Positions 36,001 to 45,626 are shown, counted from the stretch's first letter. The stretch is 59,580 nt of DNA from an uncultured Porphyromonadaceae bacterium (GCA_900555715.1 USMC01000011.1:1-59580); one strand, 5' to 3'. Notes: a model not told the origin generated them from the sequence alone. A program made the numbers and translations.

Positions 36001-37002
36001 AAGATCGGTGTCAACCACGTCATAAGCGGCATCGCACCCGTAGAGGCAACAGAAGGTCTTGCCACAGAAGGCACGACAACCGATTTCGGCGATGTCGACC
36101 AGGCATTCCTTCAGGACCTCGGTTTCCGCTTCGGCAACAGCACTGACGCTCCCTGGCTTGCTCCCACATGGATGAACCGCATCCCCGCTCTCTACTTCGA
36201 AAACACCATCGGTCAGTCTATCTCGTTCACTCAGGAAGCCTATGAAGGCAAAGCCGGCGAGACCATCAACGTTCTCGTTGAATTTTCCGGCATCGACCTG
36301 GTCGAAGGCTTCGGCTCAGGTCTGGTTGAATTAGGTTCTACAGACGAATCAGTAGCCTACTTCAACGGCTATATGGATCTTGTCAACGAATCAACCATTT
36401 CGATGCAGGTTGATCTTATCGCCAACGGTACAACAGAACTCTACATCGGAAGCGGCGCTGTCCGCGCTACTGCTACTGTCACCGTCACCGGCGGAGAAGA
36501 AAAGCCGACCATCACCTTCATTCCCGATACATATACCGGCGAAGTGGGCGAGACCATCAAGGTCTACTGCGACTTCCAGGGCGTAAACTTCATCGAGCTC
36601 TTCGGCTCGGGTCTGATGGAAATGGGCTCTTCCAACGAAGAAGTAGCAAACTTCAACGGCTGGATGGATATGGAAACGGAAACCATGATATATCTCATGG
36701 TTGACCTCTATAAAGAGGGAACCACCGAGCTCCATATAGCAGCAGGCGACGTCCGCGGCACGGCAACAGTTACTGTCACCGAGTCGACAGGCGTGGCAAA
36801 TGTAAGCGTAAGCAACGTAATCACCTATGCTAACGGCGTTGTAAGCGCTCCTGAAGCTAATATCGTCATTGCCGATGTAGCAGGTCGTCAGGTAGCCGCA
36901 GGCTTCGGCGAACTCTCGACAGCAGAACTCTCCGCAGGCGTATATGTAGTCAGCGCTGAATTCGACGGCAATGTCAAGACTCTCAAGATAGTAGTCCGCT
37001 AA
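33073..37002 (+). CDS. Large secreted beta-helix/Ig-repeat protein, putative T9SS cargo
   Basis: 1309 residues with a signal peptide (cleavage near GTTDASA). The first ~600 residues are beta-rich and unrecognised. About 630-900 resembles GLUG/right-handed beta-helix repeats (GTFLGTIDGRNKKISNVTL, ALIAYDARYAEFNKV, GVAGLVYDVRQSQISNC). Two tandem ~95-residue Big2-like units follow, each running (Y)xGxxGETI..V, F(S/Q)G.., GSGL, NFNG/YFNGY, TTELxI, ATxTVTV. A C-terminal ~65-residue type A CTD-like module ends in KTLKIVVR. No catalytic motif. Co-transcribed with the subtilase and upstream of sprA, it is probably a surface adhesin or a glycan/host-protein binder. Function unassigned. Confidence 0.65.
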   Translation: MRKSIFATASLALMLMAGTTDASAGFFYPGGTATQSTFSKKQKAPGEFLQKAVDANGVMTPDHVLEATHISEFSGTGSLLSPTGENWFYTLECDGDKMPGSSIYYTKWNFKTFKLTVYDGKFNIVGYVHGNIEFPENAYRCNVIYVDTQVTSTFFNVNSSDYEVIMTFNFNPDETKYHYGAKQYSQAYTLQTAMPEEPQAYLFRTPGSPSGVISNSSSTSESYVLSFTYTTTWDNEPAMNDKSTLYVYKPVSWGKSEPELIAKQTSSVTPGDGMNEPNPFFIVAHNGTIYSVSTYYEKPLFDYSGDEAVMTPDNHFIIELYKPTASNPIVSDDPDNKPVPYKTVSIPMDSKTSDGKYTWRSYALGNFLGESDVTWDFSDPNGDPCFIMTILDSNVQEESTCFYQVFDINGNKVKEFGTASNSYIVFPAADGMSKQIGFEVLNEDGSTVTQLVDWPSLEVKGEIPTLFEYDGNIYTQSSVPSRVLGEGETLYAANAVPSMGDGESAFCYIAYFRANGDLHHMDILNLPENTAKAYAYVVPEVMDPYLFNTDSKNEYLIWLYSWKDGNKVGTDLSLCVVDNEGTIIARRDLPEGHSEETAYVSNCPDKKFIVLTWRDASKRDNPDLLELIGLPLNNFEGAGTAADPYLIRTYGDFDQIRNNLTSHFALANDIDFQNRALRPVDGTFLGTIDGRNKKISNVTLTVGDRGAMFMQFGQRPEEENAELAAMKNIIFDGITISRSGTQYGTKPYALIAYDARYAEFNKVNVLNANVEISGINTTFGVIANIADNVKFIDCAVKDANVNIERGNGVAGLVYDVRQSQISNCAVTGSFKGRMNVAGIAGAANSYSTAFENCHVNATLEATVTTLGGIVAANNSRSTVRNCIVEGSITADSSVGALVGSLAAPEEVEAENIIEGNIVAVDEFNVGETPSQAHRIVGYTTIDDGDQYKWVPNPDYDENDPNSSAGEYKEVPAEPETKIGVNHVISGIAPVEATEGLATEGTTTDFGDVDQAFLQDLGFRFGNSTDAPWLAPTWMNRIPALYFENTIGQSISFTQEAYEGKAGETINVLVEFSGIDLVEGFGSGLVELGSTDESVAYFNGYMDLVNESTISMQVDLIANGTTELYIGSGAVRATATVTVTGGEEKPTITFIPDTYTGEVGETIKVYCDFQGVNFIELFGSGLMEMGSSNEEVANFNGWMDMETETMIYLMVDLYKEGTTELHIAAGDVRGTATVTVTESTGVANVSVSNVITYANGVVSAPEANIVIADVAGRQVAAGFGELSTAELSAGVYVVSAEFDGNVKTLKIVVR

Positions 37003-37021
37003 ACCTTCTTTCATATAATTC

Positions 37022-37055
37022 AAGGCGCCTCCGCACACCGCAGAGGCGCCTTTTT
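37022..37055 (+). terminator. Intrinsic terminator after the subtilase operon
   Basis: AAGGCGCCTC (37022-37031) pairs perfectly with GAGGCGCCTT (37043-37052), 11-nt loop, followed by TTT. It lies 20 nt after the stop codon at 37002 and separates the cargo genes from sprA. Confidence 0.92.
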
Positions 37056-37169
37056 ATATGACATTTGTCTGTTGTTTTTTCTGTTAGGGCAAAATAAATA
37101 AGGGGCGGGGGCGTTAAATAAGAGCAGTCGTTTCTCCCTGCAGTGCGGGAGGTGATGCTGTGTCTTGTA

Positions 37170-40100
37170 ATGGAAAAGAGCGAAAAAGGACATAAAAGCT
37201 TCACCAAGGCGTTTTTAGCTCTTGCTGCCATCCTCGTGGCGGTGAGCGCCGGTCTTGCTCAGTCGCGCACGGAAAGCATTCCCGCTCCTCCGCCGGCTTC
37301 CATGCCCCCAAAGTCTCCATGCGATAGTTCGCGCCTGCCGTTGCCCGTTGGTCCTACAGTGCCGCGCAGCTACGAAGACCTTATGCGCGACGAAATGGCA
37401 TACGACCTCGCTTCGCCGTCGAATATCAAGACAACAGCCGAATACGACCCTGCGACAGGGTGCTATGTAGTACATACCCGCGTGGGTGAGTTCGACATCG
37501 CCACTCCTTTTATGCTCACCCCGGGGCAGTATTCCAACTGGCAGCTGCGCCGCTCCATGCAGCAGTACTACAAGGAGCGCAACATGCAGCTCATTACCGA
37601 CAAAGAAAAGCAGCCGTTCAATATCTTAGACATGAACTTCGCTCTCGGTCCGCTGGAAAAGATTTTCGGTCCCGGCGGCGTTTCGCTGAAAACGCAGGGC
37701 TCCGTGCAGATCAAGACGGGTATCAAGAGCAACAAGACCGATAATCCCTCGCTCTCGCTGTCGGCGCGCAGGCACACTTATTTCGATTTCGAGCAGAAGA
37801 TTCAAGCTACTATAGCGGCGGGTGTCGGCGACCGTCTGAAATTCAACATGACGTATAACACGGATGCTACTTTCGACTTCGACAGCAAGAACCTGAAACT
37901 GGCATACGAGGGCAAGGAGGACGACATTGTAAAAAGCATAGAAGCCGGTAACGTGTCGATGACAACAGGGTCGTCGCTCATCCGCGGAAGCACGGCGCTG
38001 TTCGGTCTGAAGACAAAGCTGCAGTTCGGCAAGCTCACGGCGACGGCGCTTATCTCGCAGCAGCAGTCGGAATCGAAGTCGGTGAGCAGCAAGGGCGGCG
38101 CACAGACTACCAAGTTCACTGTCAACGCCGACCAGTATGAGCAGAACCGTCACTTCTTTCTCGGTCATTTCTTCCGCGACAACTACGACCGTTTTTGCGC
38201 GCGTCTGCCCTATGTCGCTTCCGGCGTAAAAATCACACGTATAGAGGTGTGGGTGACGAACAAAAGCGGACGCTTCGAACAGGCACGCAACTTTGTCGGC
38301 TTCATGGACCTTGGCGAGAGCAGTCATCTTGCCAGCAACTACTGGACTCCGGATCCGGCTCTGCCTAACCCGTCGAACAACTCCAACGACCTTCTTTCCA
38401 TCATCAAGAACGACTTCCCCGGCGCCCGCGACATCAACCGTGTCACGCAGGTGCTCGAACCGCTTTCTGCCTACGGCATCGAGGGCGGCAAGGACTATGA
38501 AAAAGTGGAGAGTGCCCGGCTGCTCAGCCCGTCGGAGTATACTCTCAACAGTACTCTCGGCTATATCTCTGTGAAAAGCAGCATAAACGCCGACGAGGTT
38601 CTTGCTGTGGCATACGAATATACCTACAACGGTCAGGTGTTCAAGGTAGGCGAGTTCTCTGCCGACATCACGTCGACCGATCAGGCGCTCTATCTGAAAA
38701 TGCTGAAGGCTACGACAACATCGCCGAAGCTGCCCATGTGGGATCTGATGATGAAAAACGTCTATTCTGTGGGCGGATACCAGCTGCAGCGCAATAAATT
38801 CCGGCTCAACATCAAGTATCTTTCCGACACTACTGGCACTAAGATCAACTATCTGCCCGTGCCCGGGCTGAACAACCAGAGCCTTCTTCAGGTGATGAAT
38901 CTCGACCGTATCGACAGCAATGAGCAGAGCAATCCCGACGGCTTCTTCGACTATATCGAAGGCTATACCATCCTGGCGTCGACCGGCAAGATTATTTTCC
39001 CTGTCGCTGAACCTTTCGGCAGCCACCTCGCCGAGAAGATAGGTGACCCTGCCATCGCCGAGCGTTATGTCTATCAGGAGCTGTACGACTCCACTATTGT
39101 TGTGGCACGACAGTTCGCCGACAAAAACAAATTTGTCCTCGAAGGCGAGTATATGGCGTCGTCGGGCTCTCAGATAAGACTCAATGCACTGAACGTTCCC
39201 CGCGGTTCGGTTGTGGTTATGGCTGGCGGCATGCGTCTGACCGAGAACTCCGACTATACCGTTGACTATGCCATGGGTATCGTCACCATCACCAACCAGA
39301 GCATCATCGACTCGGGTCAGAACATCAGTGTCACGCTTGAGAACCAGTCGATGTTCTCCATGCAGCGCAAGACGCTTCTTGGACTCGACCTGCAGTATCA
39401 GGTCAACAAGAACCTCAATATCGGCGGCACGCTGCTGCATTTTTCGGAAAAAGCGCTGCTGGAGAAAGTAAACATCGGCGACGAGACTGTCAACAACTCC
39501 ATGATGGGTCTCAATCTTTCCTATAACGGCGAATTTATGTGGCTCACCAATCTTCTCAACAAGATTCCGACAGTCAATGCCACTCAGCCGTCACGCCTCA
39601 ATCTGCTGGCGGAATATGCACGCATACAGCCGCACAGCCAGAAGTCGGGCTCGAACAAAGGTTCGTCGTACATCGACGATTTCGAAAGCACCCAGACAGG
39701 CATCGACCTCCGTTCGCCCTATTCATGGTTCCTCGCTTCGACGCCCTACGACCCTTCCCCCGATGCGCTCTTTCCCGAAGCATCGCTGTCGAACAATGCG
39801 GACTACGGCAAGAACCGAGCCTTGCTCAACTGGTACTATATCGACCGTCTGTTCACGCAACGCAACTCGTCGATGTGTCCCGGATATATAAAGAGCGACC
39901 TAAAGCAGCTCTCGAATCCGTATGTCCGCGAGGTTACTGTCCGCGAGATTTTCCCCGGACGCGAAACGACAAACGGCGAGTCGAATACCGTTCAGACTCT
40001 CAATCTGTCGTACTATCCCGACGAGCGCGGTCCCTACAACCTCGACGACGCCAACATAAGCAGCAACGGTCGTCTTCTCAATCCAGAGAAGCGCTGGGGC

Positions 40101-43100
40101 GGCATAATGCGCAAGATGGACAATCCTAACTTTGAGCAGAGCAACATCGAATATGTCCAGTTCTGGCTGCTTAATCCTTTCCTCGACCCTGAAAACGACA
40201 ATCTTGAAGGCGGCGATCTGTATCTGAACTTCGGAGAGATTTCGGAAGATATTCTCAAAGATGGTCTGAAGAGCTATGAGAACGGTATCCCTTACGACGG
40301 CAACGACGAGTATCTCAAAGAGACAGTCTGGGGTAGAGTGTCGTCGCAGAATTCGCTCACATATTCGTTCGACAACAATTCCGGTTCCCGTCTGGCTCAG
40401 GATGTCGGTCTCGACGGTCTTCACACCGACCAGGAATTTGAATTCCCGACCTACAGGACATACGTAGACAATATCAGCCGCCGCGTATCGCCGGCAGCTC
40501 TCGACAGCCTGCAGCAGGACAAGTTCTCTTTTGTCAACGACCCCGCCGGCGATAACTACCACTTCTACCGCGGCTACGACTACGACGAGCAGCGGCTCGG
40601 TATTCTCGAACGCTACAAGCGCTACAACGGTGTCGAAGGCAACTCACTCTCGCCCGAGGACGCTCCCGACCCGCTCTATCAGTCGGCACGCGCCGTGCCC
40701 GATGTCGAGGATATCAACCAGGACAACACGCTCAACGAATATGAGCGCTATTTCCAGTACCGCATCTCCATCCGTCCCGAGGATCTGGAGGTGGGCAAAA
40801 ATTTCATCACCGACAAGCAGGTGTCGGTAGTGTCGACGCGCGACGGCACCAATCCTACGGTAGAGTGGTATCAGTTCAAGGTGCCTCTGCGCGATTTTGA
40901 GAAGGTTGTCGGTTCAATCAACGACTTTACGACCATACGTTTCGCCAGAATGTTCATGACGGGCTTCAAGAAGCCTACGCATTTGCGTTTCGCAACTTTC
41001 GAACTTGTGCGCGGCGAGTGGCGCAGCTACGATTTTAATCTCAATACGCGCGGTGACGCTCCTGCTGAGGGCGAGCTCGACATGTCGGTTGTCAATATCG
41101 AGGAAAATGCGCAGCGCGAGCCGGTCAATTATGTGCTGCCTCCGGGTGTGACGCGTATCACCGACCCAGGTCAGAGCCAGATCGTGCAGCTCAACGAGCA
41201 GTCGATGTCGCTCAAAGTGTCGAATCTCGGCGCCGGCGACGCCCGTGCCGTATACCGCAACACTCAGCAGGATCTGCGCAACTATAAGAGACTGCAGATG
41301 TGGGTTCATGCCGAGGCGGATATTGATAACAGTACCGAGCTGCGTTCCGGCGATTTTTCGGTGTTCATCCGTCTGGGTTCCGATGTAAAGAATAATTACT
41401 ACGAATACGAGATTCCGCTGGAACTTACTCCTCCTGATGAATACGACCGCTACAGCGACGCTGACAGATGGATTGTCTGGCCGCGCTCCAACTTCCTCGA
41501 TTTCAATCTTCAGACTCTTGTGGAGCTGAAGAAGGAACGCAACCGCGCCAAGCGCAATCAGGAGTCGGGCGTCGGTTTCGGCACTCTCTATACCGGACGT
41601 GACCCTGACAACAACCGCAACCGTATCGCGGTGCTCGGCAATCCTTCGCTTAGCGATGTCCGTGTTATCCTGATAGGTATACGCAACAACTCCGCCACTA
41701 CCAAGGCAGGTACGGTATGGGTCAACGAACTTAAAGTGACCGATTTCAACGAGTCGGGAGGCTGGGCTACAAAGGTGAACGCCACACTCAACATGAGCGA
41801 TATCGCTACACTCAATCTCGGCGCACATGTGGAGAGCGCCGGTTTCGGCAGTGTGGACCAGAGTCTGAACGAGCGCCGGCTCGACGACTATGAGCAGTAC
41901 AATGTCGCAGTTCAGGCAGATCTCGGACGATTCCTGCCGGAGAAAGTGAAACTCCGTGCTCCGATCTACTATTCGATGACAAAGGAAAAGACAACGCCTA
42001 AGTATAACCCTCTCGATCAGGATGTGCTGATGAAGGATGCTCTTGACGATTGCGAAACGAACCAGGAGCGCGACTCTATAACGGCATACGCCATAGAGCG
42101 CTCTACGGTTCAGAATTTCTCTCTGTCGGGCTTTAAGTTCGACGTGCAGAGCAAAACTCCTATGCCCTGGGACCCGGCGAACTTCACTGTCAATTTCTCC
42201 TTCACCAAGCAGTCGCAGTCCGACCCGACGACAGAATACGAGTACACCAACGACTACCGCGGTTCGCTCGCATACAGTTATTCGCCGTTCATCAAGCCCT
42301 ACAAGCCTTTCAAGGGTCTCAAAGGCAAGAGTAAGAATGTCAAATTCCTCCGCGACTGGGAGCTGCAGTGGCTGCCTAACAACATCTCATTCCTAACGAC
42401 GATGAACCGCAGCTATTACGAGCAGCAGACGCGCTCGGAAACCGACCAGATGTTCCAGCTGCCTGTGTCGGTGAGCAAAAACTGGCTGTGGGACCGCCAG
42501 CTGCAGGTGACATGGAATCTCACCAAATCGCTGTCGCTGTCGTTCTCTTCGAATACGTCGGCGCGCATCGAAGAAACCGTCGGCGCTGTCAACCGCAAGC
42601 TTTTCCCCGACAAATACCGCGAGTGGAAAGATACGGTATGGCAGAGCATCAAGTCGTTCGGCACGCCGTGGGCATATAACCAGACCTTCACTGGGCAGTA
42701 TAAGGCTCCGTTCAATAAGATTGCCTTCCTCGATTATCTCACCGGTAACGTGAGCTATAACGCCACATACCGCTGGGACCGCGGCGCTACTATCGACGGC
42801 GAGAAACTCGGGAACACCATTGCCAATCAGGCATCGTGGACAGCTGACGGGCGTATCAATTTCGAGACGTTGTACAATAAGGTCAATCTTTTTAAGGAAA
42901 TCAACAAACGTTTCGCCAATACCAGGAAGTCCGCTGCCCGAGAGCGCAAGCCCCGCAAGTTTGAGCGTACCTACGAACTCAAGCCGGACACGTCGATAGT
43001 TGTCAAGCACAATCTGCGCGTGAAGAATGTCAAGATTACCGCCCTGACACAGGAAGGAAAGCCTTTCCCGGTGAAGACAAAACCGATAGACAACACGAGT

Positions 43101-44603
43101 TTCGAGGTTCTTACCCGCGGCAAGGAGAACATCAAGTTCGTCGTCACTGAGATTATGAAAGAAGAAAAGAGCCTCTGGCGCAATGTAGGGGAATATGCTT
43201 TGCGTTTTGCCTTGTCGCCGCGAAGCGTGTCGGTACGCTACCGCAACACCCGCTCGCTGTCGCTGCCGCTCTTCAACCCCAATATCGGCGACATATTCGG
43301 ACAGAGCAACGACTACGGACCTATGGCGCCGGGTCTTGACTTCGCTTTCGGCTTTACCGACGAGAGCTATATCCAGAAAGCGCTCGACCGTGGATGGCTT
43401 GAGACAAACGACGGACAGACTTCGCCTGCTCTGTGGAGCAAGACGAACGAACTCAACATCGAGGCAAATCTTGAGCTCTTCAAGGGCTTCAAGGTACAGC
43501 TGACCTTCAACAGGACAGACAACAGAAACTCACAGGTGCAGTTCATGTATGCCGATATGCCGACATCTCTGTCGGGCTCGTATACCAAGACGCATTGCGC
43601 TATCCTTACGGCCCTGCGTTCCTCCAAGGCTGACAACGGCTACTATTCGGCGGCATTCCAGCAGTTCCTCGATAATATTCCCGAAGTGCGGAACCGCGTG
43701 GAAGGGCAGTATGCACAGCTGCGCTATCCCGATGCCGGTTTTCTGCGCGGGACAGCGAACGCCGGCAATGTGTTCAACCCTGCTGTAGGGACTATCAGTG
43801 AAACGTCATCCGACGTTCTCATCCCCGCCTTTGTGGCGGCATATACTAAGCGTCCTGCCGCTAAACAGAATCTGTCGCCGTTCCCGGATTTCTCTTCCGT
43901 TCTCCCGAACTGGCGCATAACATACGACGGGCTGATCAATATGGGCAACATGCGCAATATCTTCAAGACGTTCACGCTCTCCCATGCCTATCAGTGCACA
44001 TATTCCGTCGGTTCGTTCTCTTCCTATCTCAACTGGGTGAGCGCCAACGGCGATCTCGGCTTCACGCTCGATGAGTTGTCAGGGCAGCCTATACCTTCGT
44101 CGCCGTATAATATCACATCTGTCGCCATCACTGAACGCTTCGCTCCTCTGATCGGTCTTAACTGCACGTTCAAGAACGAAATACAGTTCAACATCGAATA
44201 CCGCGACCAGCGTACTCTGACGCTGAACTCCGACGCAGGGCAGCTTGTGGAAGCTACTACAAAGGGAATTACTATCGGTGCGGGCTATAAGATTGTCAAC
44301 TTCAACACAATCCTGAAAATGAAGAAGCAGGCGAATGTAAGCAACGACCTTACTCTCAACGCCGATATATCGTTCCAGAACAATCAGGCGCTTATCCGCC
44401 GCATCGAAGGCAACTACACGCAGCCGACAAGCGGCACGCGCACGGTAAACATCAATTTCACCGCCAGCTACGTCCTGAGCAAACGACTCACTCTGGCTGC
44501 TTACTTCGACCATCAGGTGAACACCCCGCTCGTCACCACAAGCGCCTATCCGACGACGAACTCGTCGTATGGCATCTCGCTCAATCTGTCTCTCGCGAGG
44601 TAA
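37170..44603 (+). CDS. sprA: Type IX secretion system outer-membrane translocon SprA (Sov)
   Basis: Very large outer-membrane barrel through which folded T9SS cargo leaves the periplasm. I choose the ATG at 37170 (MEKSEKGHKSFTKAFLALAAILVAVSAGLAQ, a normal signal peptide). The frame is open from a GTG at 37143, but that adds a Cys/Leu segment before the signal. About 2477 residues, near the length of Porphyromonas Sov (~2500) and Flavobacterium SprA (~2400). Landmarks: MNFALGPLEKIFGPGGVSLKTQG near 165, SSYIDDFESTQTGIDLRSP near 830, long runs of amphipathic aromatic strands, GTVWVNELKVTDFNESGGWA near 1520, and a C-terminal strand ending NLSLAR. It lies downstream of two cargo-like genes but after their terminator, with no clear consensus promoter of its own. 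Confidence 0.95.
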   Translation: MEKSEKGHKSFTKAFLALAAILVAVSAGLAQSRTESIPAPPPASMPPKSPCDSSRLPLPVGPTVPRSYEDLMRDEMAYDLASPSNIKTTAEYDPATGCYVVHTRVGEFDIATPFMLTPGQYSNWQLRRSMQQYYKERNMQLITDKEKQPFNILDMNFALGPLEKIFGPGGVSLKTQGSVQIKTGIKSNKTDNPSLSLSARRHTYFDFEQKIQATIAAGVGDRLKFNMTYNTDATFDFDSKNLKLAYEGKEDDIVKSIEAGNVSMTTGSSLIRGSTALFGLKTKLQFGKLTATALISQQQSESKSVSSKGGAQTTKFTVNADQYEQNRHFFLGHFFRDNYDRFCARLPYVASGVKITRIEVWVTNKSGRFEQARNFVGFMDLGESSHLASNYWTPDPALPNPSNNSNDLLSIIKNDFPGARDINRVTQVLEPLSAYGIEGGKDYEKVESARLLSPSEYTLNSTLGYISVKSSINADEVLAVAYEYTYNGQVFKVGEFSADITSTDQALYLKMLKATTTSPKLPMWDLMMKNVYSVGGYQLQRNKFRLNIKYLSDTTGTKINYLPVPGLNNQSLLQVMNLDRIDSNEQSNPDGFFDYIEGYTILASTGKIIFPVAEPFGSHLAEKIGDPAIAERYVYQELYDSTIVVARQFADKNKFVLEGEYMASSGSQIRLNALNVPRGSVVVMAGGMRLTENSDYTVDYAMGIVTITNQSIIDSGQNISVTLENQSMFSMQRKTLLGLDLQYQVNKNLNIGGTLLHFSEKALLEKVNIGDETVNNSMMGLNLSYNGEFMWLTNLLNKIPTVNATQPSRLNLLAEYARIQPHSQKSGSNKGSSYIDDFESTQTGIDLRSPYSWFLASTPYDPSPDALFPEASLSNNADYGKNRALLNWYYIDRLFTQRNSSMCPGYIKSDLKQLSNPYVREVTVREIFPGRETTNGESNTVQTLNLSYYPDERGPYNLDDANISSNGRLLNPEKRWGGIMRKMDNPNFEQSNIEYVQFWLLNPFLDPENDNLEGGDLYLNFGEISEDILKDGLKSYENGIPYDGNDEYLKETVWGRVSSQNSLTYSFDNNSGSRLAQDVGLDGLHTDQEFEFPTYRTYVDNISRRVSPAALDSLQQDKFSFVNDPAGDNYHFYRGYDYDEQRLGILERYKRYNGVEGNSLSPEDAPDPLYQSARAVPDVEDINQDNTLNEYERYFQYRISIRPEDLEVGKNFITDKQVSVVSTRDGTNPTVEWYQFKVPLRDFEKVVGSINDFTTIRFARMFMTGFKKPTHLRFATFELVRGEWRSYDFNLNTRGDAPAEGELDMSVVNIEENAQREPVNYVLPPGVTRITDPGQSQIVQLNEQSMSLKVSNLGAGDARAVYRNTQQDLRNYKRLQMWVHAEADIDNSTELRSGDFSVFIRLGSDVKNNYYEYEIPLELTPPDEYDRYSDADRWIVWPRSNFLDFNLQTLVELKKERNRAKRNQESGVGFGTLYTGRDPDNNRNRIAVLGNPSLSDVRVILIGIRNNSATTKAGTVWVNELKVTDFNESGGWATKVNATLNMSDIATLNLGAHVESAGFGSVDQSLNERRLDDYEQYNVAVQADLGRFLPEKVKLRAPIYYSMTKEKTTPKYNPLDQDVLMKDALDDCETNQERDSITAYAIERSTVQNFSLSGFKFDVQSKTPMPWDPANFTVNFSFTKQSQSDPTTEYEYTNDYRGSLAYSYSPFIKPYKPFKGLKGKSKNVKFLRDWELQWLPNNISFLTTMNRSYYEQQTRSETDQMFQLPVSVSKNWLWDRQLQVTWNLTKSLSLSFSSNTSARIEETVGAVNRKLFPDKYREWKDTVWQSIKSFGTPWAYNQTFTGQYKAPFNKIAFLDYLTGNVSYNATYRWDRGATIDGEKLGNTIANQASWTADGRINFETLYNKVNLFKEINKRFANTRKSAARERKPRKFERTYELKPDTSIVVKHNLRVKNVKITALTQEGKPFPVKTKPIDNTSFEVLTRGKENIKFVVTEIMKEEKSLWRNVGEYALRFALSPRSVSVRYRNTRSLSLPLFNPNIGDIFGQSNDYGPMAPGLDFAFGFTDESYIQKALDRGWLETNDGQTSPALWSKTNELNIEANLELFKGFKVQLTFNRTDNRNSQVQFMYADMPTSLSGSYTKTHCAILTALRSSKADNGYYSAAFQQFLDNIPEVRNRVEGQYAQLRYPDAGFLRGTANAGNVFNPAVGTISETSSDVLIPAFVAAYTKRPAAKQNLSPFPDFSSVLPNWRITYDGLINMGNMRNIFKTFTLSHAYQCTYSVGSFSSYLNWVSANGDLGFTLDELSGQPIPSSPYNITSVAITERFAPLIGLNCTFKNEIQFNIEYRDQRTLTLNSDAGQLVEATTKGITIGAGYKIVNFNTILKMKKQANVSNDLTLNADISFQNNQALIRRIEGNYTQPTSGTRTVNINFTASYVLSKRLTLAAYFDHQVNTPLVTTSAYPTTNSSYGISLNLSLAR

Positions 44604-44618
44604 TACCGATATAAGACA

Positions 44619-44658
44619 TTTAAAAAGAAAGCGGCGCGTCCTTTCCGGGCGCGCCGCT
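44619..44658 (-). terminator. Terminator between sprA and the SusE/F-like gene
   Basis: AGCGGCGCG (44630-44638) pairs with CGCGCCGCT (44650-44658) across an 11-nt loop. On the minus strand it is followed by TTTCTTTTTAAA, so it best ends the minus-strand gene. It may also stop sprA readthrough. Confidence 0.88.
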
Positions 44659-44681
44659 GATTATGCAGATACTGGATTTTT

Positions 44682-45569
44682 TTATTTTACGAGGACTTTG
44701 CTGACCTTCTTGCCCTGACGGACGATGAAGAGACCGTTCTCGGGGTTTGCTACACGTACACCCTGGAGGTTGAAGTATTCCTTGGGAGCATTGGCATCGA
44801 CTGCGATGTTCTCGACAGCGCTTGAGCCGTGTTCAACGATTGTGCTGTAAACAGTGCACTGTGCATTCTGGCGCGGTGCGGGAATCTCAATTTTGATGGT
44901 GCCGGTGTAGTCGTCATACATTACGCCGTTCTCCTGGTTGTCGTACTTCCATTCAACAGGTTCGTCGATTGGATATATCACGTCGGCTGCGCTGTAGTTG
45001 TATGCAGACCAGTCAGCATCGGCAATCTTAAATGCTGTGCCGGCGGCAATCTTTGTTGCGTCCTTGCAGTCGAACCAGTATGTGATACCGTCGCTTGTTT
45101 CCATCTGCCATAAAGCTTTTTTGTCTTTGTCTGCGCCGTCCAGCCAGTCGTTCATATCGCCGCGGAGGTATATCGGTGTGAAACCGACCGGTTTGAGAGT
45201 CGTAGTGGTAGCTGTTATTGAGGTAAGGTCTTCACTGATTACAAGAGTGTAGTCGCCCTTCCAGGGCACTGCGTTGTTTTTCCCTCCGTTGATCTCAAGC
45301 GATACGGGTTTTCCGAGGTTTGCCTCATCGAGAAGACCTGCAGCGTAGAGCGCTGCGGCGTTGAATTCGTCCCAAGTGCCCATAGCGCTGGACATCTTGA
45401 ACTCTGAGAGGTTTTTGATTGTGACGGTGTATTTGCCGTTTTCAAGGTTAACGACCATAGGCGAGCCTGGTTCCCATGCGAGACCTTCACCATTGCCTAC
45501 GAAGTAGAGCTGAGCGTTTGCGCCGAGTGCGACAACCGCAGCTGCTGCGAGTGTGTAAAATTTTTTCAT
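44682..45569 (-). CDS. Secreted SusE/SusF-like carbohydrate-binding protein
   Basis: 295 residues with a signal peptide (cleavage after GANA, MKKFYTLAAAAVVALGANAQ). Two starch-binding-type beta modules are suggested: the first from LYFVGNGEGLAWEPGSPM (about 20-125) and the second from IYLRGDMNDWLDGADKDKKALW (about 130-245). These match the opening strands of SusE/SusF CBM repeats. The C-terminus is a ~33-residue tail (EYFNLQGVRV, ending VSKVLVK) almost the same as in the 1194-residue protein at 17178-20762. No enzyme motif. It is alone, with a strong promoter and terminator. Carbohydrate binding is inference. Confidence 0.6.
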   Translation of the reverse strand: MKKFYTLAAAAVVALGANAQLYFVGNGEGLAWEPGSPMVVNLENGKYTVTIKNLSEFKMSSAMGTWDEFNAAALYAAGLLDEANLGKPVSLEINGGKNNAVPWKGDYTLVISEDLTSITATTTTLKPVGFTPIYLRGDMNDWLDGADKDKKALWQMETSDGITYWFDCKDATKIAAGTAFKIADADWSAYNYSAADVIYPIDEPVEWKYDNQENGVMYDDYTGTIKIEIPAPRQNAQCTVYSTIVEHGSSAVENIAVDANAPKEYFNLQGVRVANPENGLFIVRQGKKVSKVLVK

Positions 45570-45626
45570 GTAGTTAAATTATAGTGTTGATAAAAGTATG
45601 ATATAATAAATTCTCTTCAAGTCGTG

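Noticed and set aside
37626..39440. 604-codon open frame antisense to sprA
   Set aside because: Shadow frame caused by codon bias; no recognisable motif, and sprA is unbroken over the same bases.
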